A model generated the notes under the pieces. That model saw nothing but the letters and a program-made list of their open reading frames with translations, had not been told where the DNA came from and made no database searches. A program made the translations under genes and the position numbers. A stretch of 40,987 bases of DNA from Spirochaeta sp. (lineage in GTDB: Bacteria > Spirochaetota > Spirochaetia > DSM-27196 > Alkalispirochaetaceae): assembly GCA_007117185.1 (NCBI GenBank), contig SKHA01000205.1, forward strand, positions 1 through 40,987, given 5' to 3'. Below, in pieces: positions 38,808-40,987 of the stretch (the first letter of the stretch is position 1; each line of letters opens with the position of its first letter).

Positions 38808-39208
38808 CAGGAAGCCTCCCTGCTCCGCCCGTATAGTAGCAGAAAAAGGAGAATCACGAAATCTGCCAGCAGCAGAATCGATGCAACCATCGAAACGGCT
38901 CCAGGGGCTTGCGGCAGGAGTGGCATGGGTGAGCGCAGAATCTGCAGCATCAGCACCACCATTGCCACCGTTTCCAGGATCTTTGCGGAGGTGAGGATCT
39001 CGGTGAGGCTGGTCGCCACGGACCGGTGGGCGGCCAGGGCGAGGCGGAACGAGAGGAGGGGTACGATCAGCCCGGTAGACGCAACGGCGACGAGAAGACT
39101 CCATCGGGCCCCGCCAGTCCCGCCCAGAACCATCGCCAGGGGCAGTGCCAGAGCGAGGAATCTGACCAGCTGATACGCGGTAATCGCCAGAATGATCGTC
39201 TTTTTCAT
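38807..39208 (-). CDS. Small four-helix membrane protein
   Basis: A 133-aa protein made almost wholly of four hydrophobic helices (about 5-28, 35-60, 72-95, 100-125), ending in a basic RSREAS tail. No family recognised. It starts the operon with the MinD-like, FapA and lgt genes; its TGA overlaps the next ATG as TGATG. ATG 39208 is chosen over TTG 39223. It might anchor the ATPase/FapA pair to the membrane, but nothing in the sequence proves this. Confidence 0.6.
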   Translation of the reverse strand: MKKTIILAITAYQLVRFLALALPLAMVLGGTGGARWSLLVAVASTGLIVPLLSFRLALAAHRSVATSLTEILTSAKILETVAMVVLMLQILRSPMPLLPQAPGAVSMVASILLLADFVILLFLLLYGRSREAS

Positions 39209-39223
39209 GGTGGTAGTGCCCAA

Positions 39224-39253
39224 AGTCTACGCATCGGTCCTTGCTGTGGTCAA
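39224..39253 (-). promoter_or_regulatory. Predicted promoter of the MinD-FapA-lgt operon
   Basis: On the minus strand: TTGACC (39253-39248), 18-nt spacer, TAGACT (39229-39224), then 15 nt to ATG 39208. The leader is about 9 nt. Confidence 0.45.
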
Positions 39254-39269
39254 CCTGCGTGACTACATT
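39241..39269 (+). promoter_or_regulatory. Possible promoter of ctpA
   Basis: TTGCTG (39241-39246), 17-nt spacer, TACATT (39264-39269). The ATG at 39286 has AGGAGG 4 nt upstream. It overlaps the divergent operon promoter, so the two may compete. Confidence 0.4.
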
Positions 39270-39285
39270 AAGGGCAGGAGGACCT

Positions 39286-40677
39286 ATGAGTGAAAATACA
39301 CCCCGGGACAGCCGCAAGCTCTGGATCGGTTTTTCCGCAGGATTGCTGGCTCTCTTGCTGGCGGTGTCGTTTGTACCGGTTCTTCCCGCGCAGGGCGGGC
39401 AGAGTACTCCGGATCAGTCCCTGGCTCTCTTCGAGCAGGTTTACCGCTTCATTCAGCGGAACTATGTCGACGATGTGGACCCGGCGGTGCTTATCGAGGG
39501 CGCCCTGCAGGGGATGTTCGACGCCCTGGACGATCCTCATTCGGCCTACCTGCTTCCCGATCAGATGCGAGGTCTCACCGATACCACCAGTGGTGAGTTC
39601 GGCGGGGTTGGAATGTACATCAATAAACCGGTGGCCCGGGAGGGGGCGGGGCAGTACATCGAGGTTGTCTCGCCAATCGAGGACACCCCGGCGTTTCGGG
39701 CGGGGCTGCTCGCTGGTGACCGCATAAAAGAGGTGGAGGGACAGTCCACGGCGGAGCTTACCACTGATCAGGTGGTGGATCTGCTTCGGGGCCGTCCCGG
39801 AACTGAGGTGACGGTGACGATCCTGCGGGGTGCCGACATCGAGTTTCCCGTCACCCTGGAACGGGCGATCATTCAGATCCCGACGGTAAAGTGGGATATG
39901 ATCGACCGGCAGATCGCCTTCCTCAGAATCATTCAGTTTACCCCCCACACCGCAGACCGAGTTCGCGAGGCGCTGCAGGATTTTCGTGCGGCCGGGTACC
40001 GGTCGATGATCCTGGATCTCAGGTCCAACCCCGGGGGGTTGCTCAACGGTGTGGTCGACGTAGCGGACCTCTTTTTCGACGGCGGCATGGTGGTGGAAAC
40101 CCGCGGGCGGGTTGCCGGTGAAAACCAGGCGTTCAACGCCCGTTCCGGTTCCATTGTCCCCGGTGATATCGAGATCGTCGTTCTGATCGACAGCGGGTCC
40201 GCTTCGGCAGCTGAGATTCTTGCGGCGGCCCTCAAGGACCGGGATCGGGCGCTGCTCATGGGAACCACCACCTTCGGCAAGGGCTCGGTCCAGCAGGTTC
40301 GGCGCATTGGTGACGGCGGATTCCGGTTGACCATGTCACGGTACTACACCCCCGCCGGAATCAGCATCGATCGCAGCGGCATTGCCCCTGACATCGAGGT
40401 AGCGGAGCCGGAGTTGAGCGACGAGCAGCAGCAGGCGTACGCCCAGATTCGCCGGGAGAACCTGCTGCGGGACTTTCTTGCCGACCAGCCCGACCCGAGT
40501 GCCGCTGCGGTCAGTGGTTTTATCGCCGACCTTCGACGGCGGGGGCTCGACCCGGGAGACCGGCTGCTCCGGCGTCTCATTCGCATGGAAGTCAACCGCA
40601 TCAACAACCGCGAAGAGGTCTACGACCTGGAGTTCGATACGGTGTTACAGCGCGCGGTGGAGCACCTGCGGAGGTAG
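39286..40677 (+). CDS. ctpA: C-terminal processing protease (S41)
   Basis: A 463-aa periplasmic or envelope protease. An N-terminal membrane or signal segment (about 12-32) comes first, then an S41 N-terminal helical part, a PDZ domain (about 100-190, with GVGMYINK and GDRIKEV) and the peptidase core with Ser307 (SGSASAAE), Asp318 and Lys332 (TFGKGSVQ). The S/D/K spacing of 11 and 14 is the same as in E. coli Tsp. Cleaves proteins at C-terminal tails. It is followed after 1 nt by rsmE, so the two are co-transcribed. Confidence 0.95.
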   Translation: MSENTPRDSRKLWIGFSAGLLALLLAVSFVPVLPAQGGQSTPDQSLALFEQVYRFIQRNYVDDVDPAVLIEGALQGMFDALDDPHSAYLLPDQMRGLTDTTSGEFGGVGMYINKPVAREGAGQYIEVVSPIEDTPAFRAGLLAGDRIKEVEGQSTAELTTDQVVDLLRGRPGTEVTVTILRGADIEFPVTLERAIIQIPTVKWDMIDRQIAFLRIIQFTPHTADRVREALQDFRAAGYRSMILDLRSNPGGLLNGVVDVADLFFDGGMVVETRGRVAGENQAFNARSGSIVPGDIEIVVLIDSGSASAAEILAAALKDRDRALLMGTTTFGKGSVQQVRRIGDGGFRLTMSRYYTPAGISIDRSGIAPDIEVAEPELSDEQQQAYAQIRRENLLRDFLADQPDPSAAAVSGFIADLRRRGLDPGDRLLRRLIRMEVNRINNREEVYDLEFDTVLQRAVEHLRR

Positions 40678-40678
40678 C

Positions 40679-40987
40679 GTGCGGCACCTGATCCTCAAGG
40701 ACCCACCCCCTCCGGGTGAGTCGGTGGTGCTTCCACTGCGGTTTCGCCGTTACCTGGTGGATGTCCGGCGGCTGAGTCGGGGCGACACGGTAGACTACGC
40801 TGACGGCGCCGGTCGTGTGGGAGCGGCGGAGGTGGTGGCGGTGCAGCCGGACTCGGTGACGGTGCGTATCGTCTCATCTGAACCGGCGCCGGCGGCGGGG
40901 ACGCCGCCGGGGGTTGGTCCGCTGGAGGTGTATCTGCCCCTTCTCAAGGGGAAGGGGTTTGATCGTGTCCTGCGATCGGTTACCGAG
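40679..40987 (+). CDS. rsmE: 16S rRNA m3U1498 methyltransferase, 5' part (cut by window end)
   Basis: The first 103 codons of a SPOUT-class methyltransferase. The N-terminal PUA-like domain (LRFRRYLVDVRRLSRGDTVDYADGAG) is followed by LEVYLPLLKGKGFDRVLRSVTE, matching the RsmE segment that precedes the knot. GTG 40679 follows the ctpA stop by 1 nt, with GGAGGT 3 nt upstream formed across that stop. The SAM-binding part lies outside the window. Confidence 0.88.
   Translation, partial: MRHLILKDPPPPGESVVLPLRFRRYLVDVRRLSRGDTVDYADGAGRVGAAEVVAVQPDSVTVRIVSSEPAPAAGTPPGVGPLEVYLPLLKGKGFDRVLRSVTE

Noticed and set aside
39026..39262. 78-codon plus-strand frame before ctpA
   Set aside because: Antisense to the four-helix membrane protein and it overlaps the divergent promoters.
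1..40987. Mobile elements, CRISPR arrays, prophage, toxin-antitoxin, tRNA or rRNA
   Set aside because: I looked for transposase motifs, regularly spaced repeats, T-loop sequences and att-like direct repeats and saw none; the short tandem repeats are 13-15 bp with no spacers.

Overview
This is a 41-kb, GC-rich window whose content points to a free-living spirochaete (Spirochaetota, probably a Spirochaeta or Alkalispirochaeta relative). The clues are a very long FapA/DUF342 protein beside a MinD/FlhG-type ATPase, a DUF2259-like secreted protein, archaeal-type ProRS, a solitary carotenoid desaturase and relaxed lipoprotein signals. The assignment is inference, because no 16S or marker phylogeny is possible here. 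There are 34 protein genes (two cut by the window ends), no rRNA or tRNA, no CRISPR and no insertion sequence. Coding density is very high. The longest non-coding stretches are 20421-20640 (regulatory) and 26485-26694 (no recognisable content).

Layout. 1-2.2 kb: tail of an unrecognised gene, a lysine-biosynthesis decarboxylase (lysA) and a PtsN-like EIIA protein. 2.3-11.1 kb, minus strand: nadE, a bifunctional-nuclease-family protein, then a glucan unit of GH77 amylomaltase, a 1213-aa GH13 enzyme and an acyl-ACP thioesterase. 11.1-13 kb: a degenerate SDR-like protein coupled to an SLC1-type symporter. 13-19.2 kb: outer-membrane barrel protein, proS, DUF2259-like protein, two membrane proteins and a lipoprotein NagZ. 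19.2-26.5 kb: a ROK repressor divergent from an alpha-glucoside-type ABC importer (binding protein and two permeases, no ATPase) ending in a GH65 disaccharide phosphorylase. 26.7-30.4 kb: CrtI-like desaturase, GAF-HD-GYP phosphodiesterase, YidD, L28 and L33. 30.4-39.2 kb: PlsC-like acyltransferase, Lnt, and a tightly coupled operon of a small membrane protein, MinD-like ATPase, FapA and Lgt. 39.3-41 kb: CtpA protease and the start of rsmE.

How they fit together. Imported alpha-glucosides would be phosphorolysed by GH65, and longer glucans handled by GH77 plus GH13. The ROK protein has inverted repeats over both its own promoter and the importer promoter. Lgt and Lnt (lipoprotein maturation) lie tail-to-tail with overlapping 3' ends, close to a phospholipid acyltransferase.

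The most striking signal is in the promoters. At least eight genes have a -10-like hexamer only 6-9 nt before the start codon, mostly with a -35 exactly 17 nt upstream of it and no Shine-Dalgarno. This predicts leaderless or near-leaderless mRNAs, alongside ordinary SD-led genes inside operons. Two divergent gene pairs appear to share one symmetric -10 element, and several gene ends carry GC hairpins without a U-tract.
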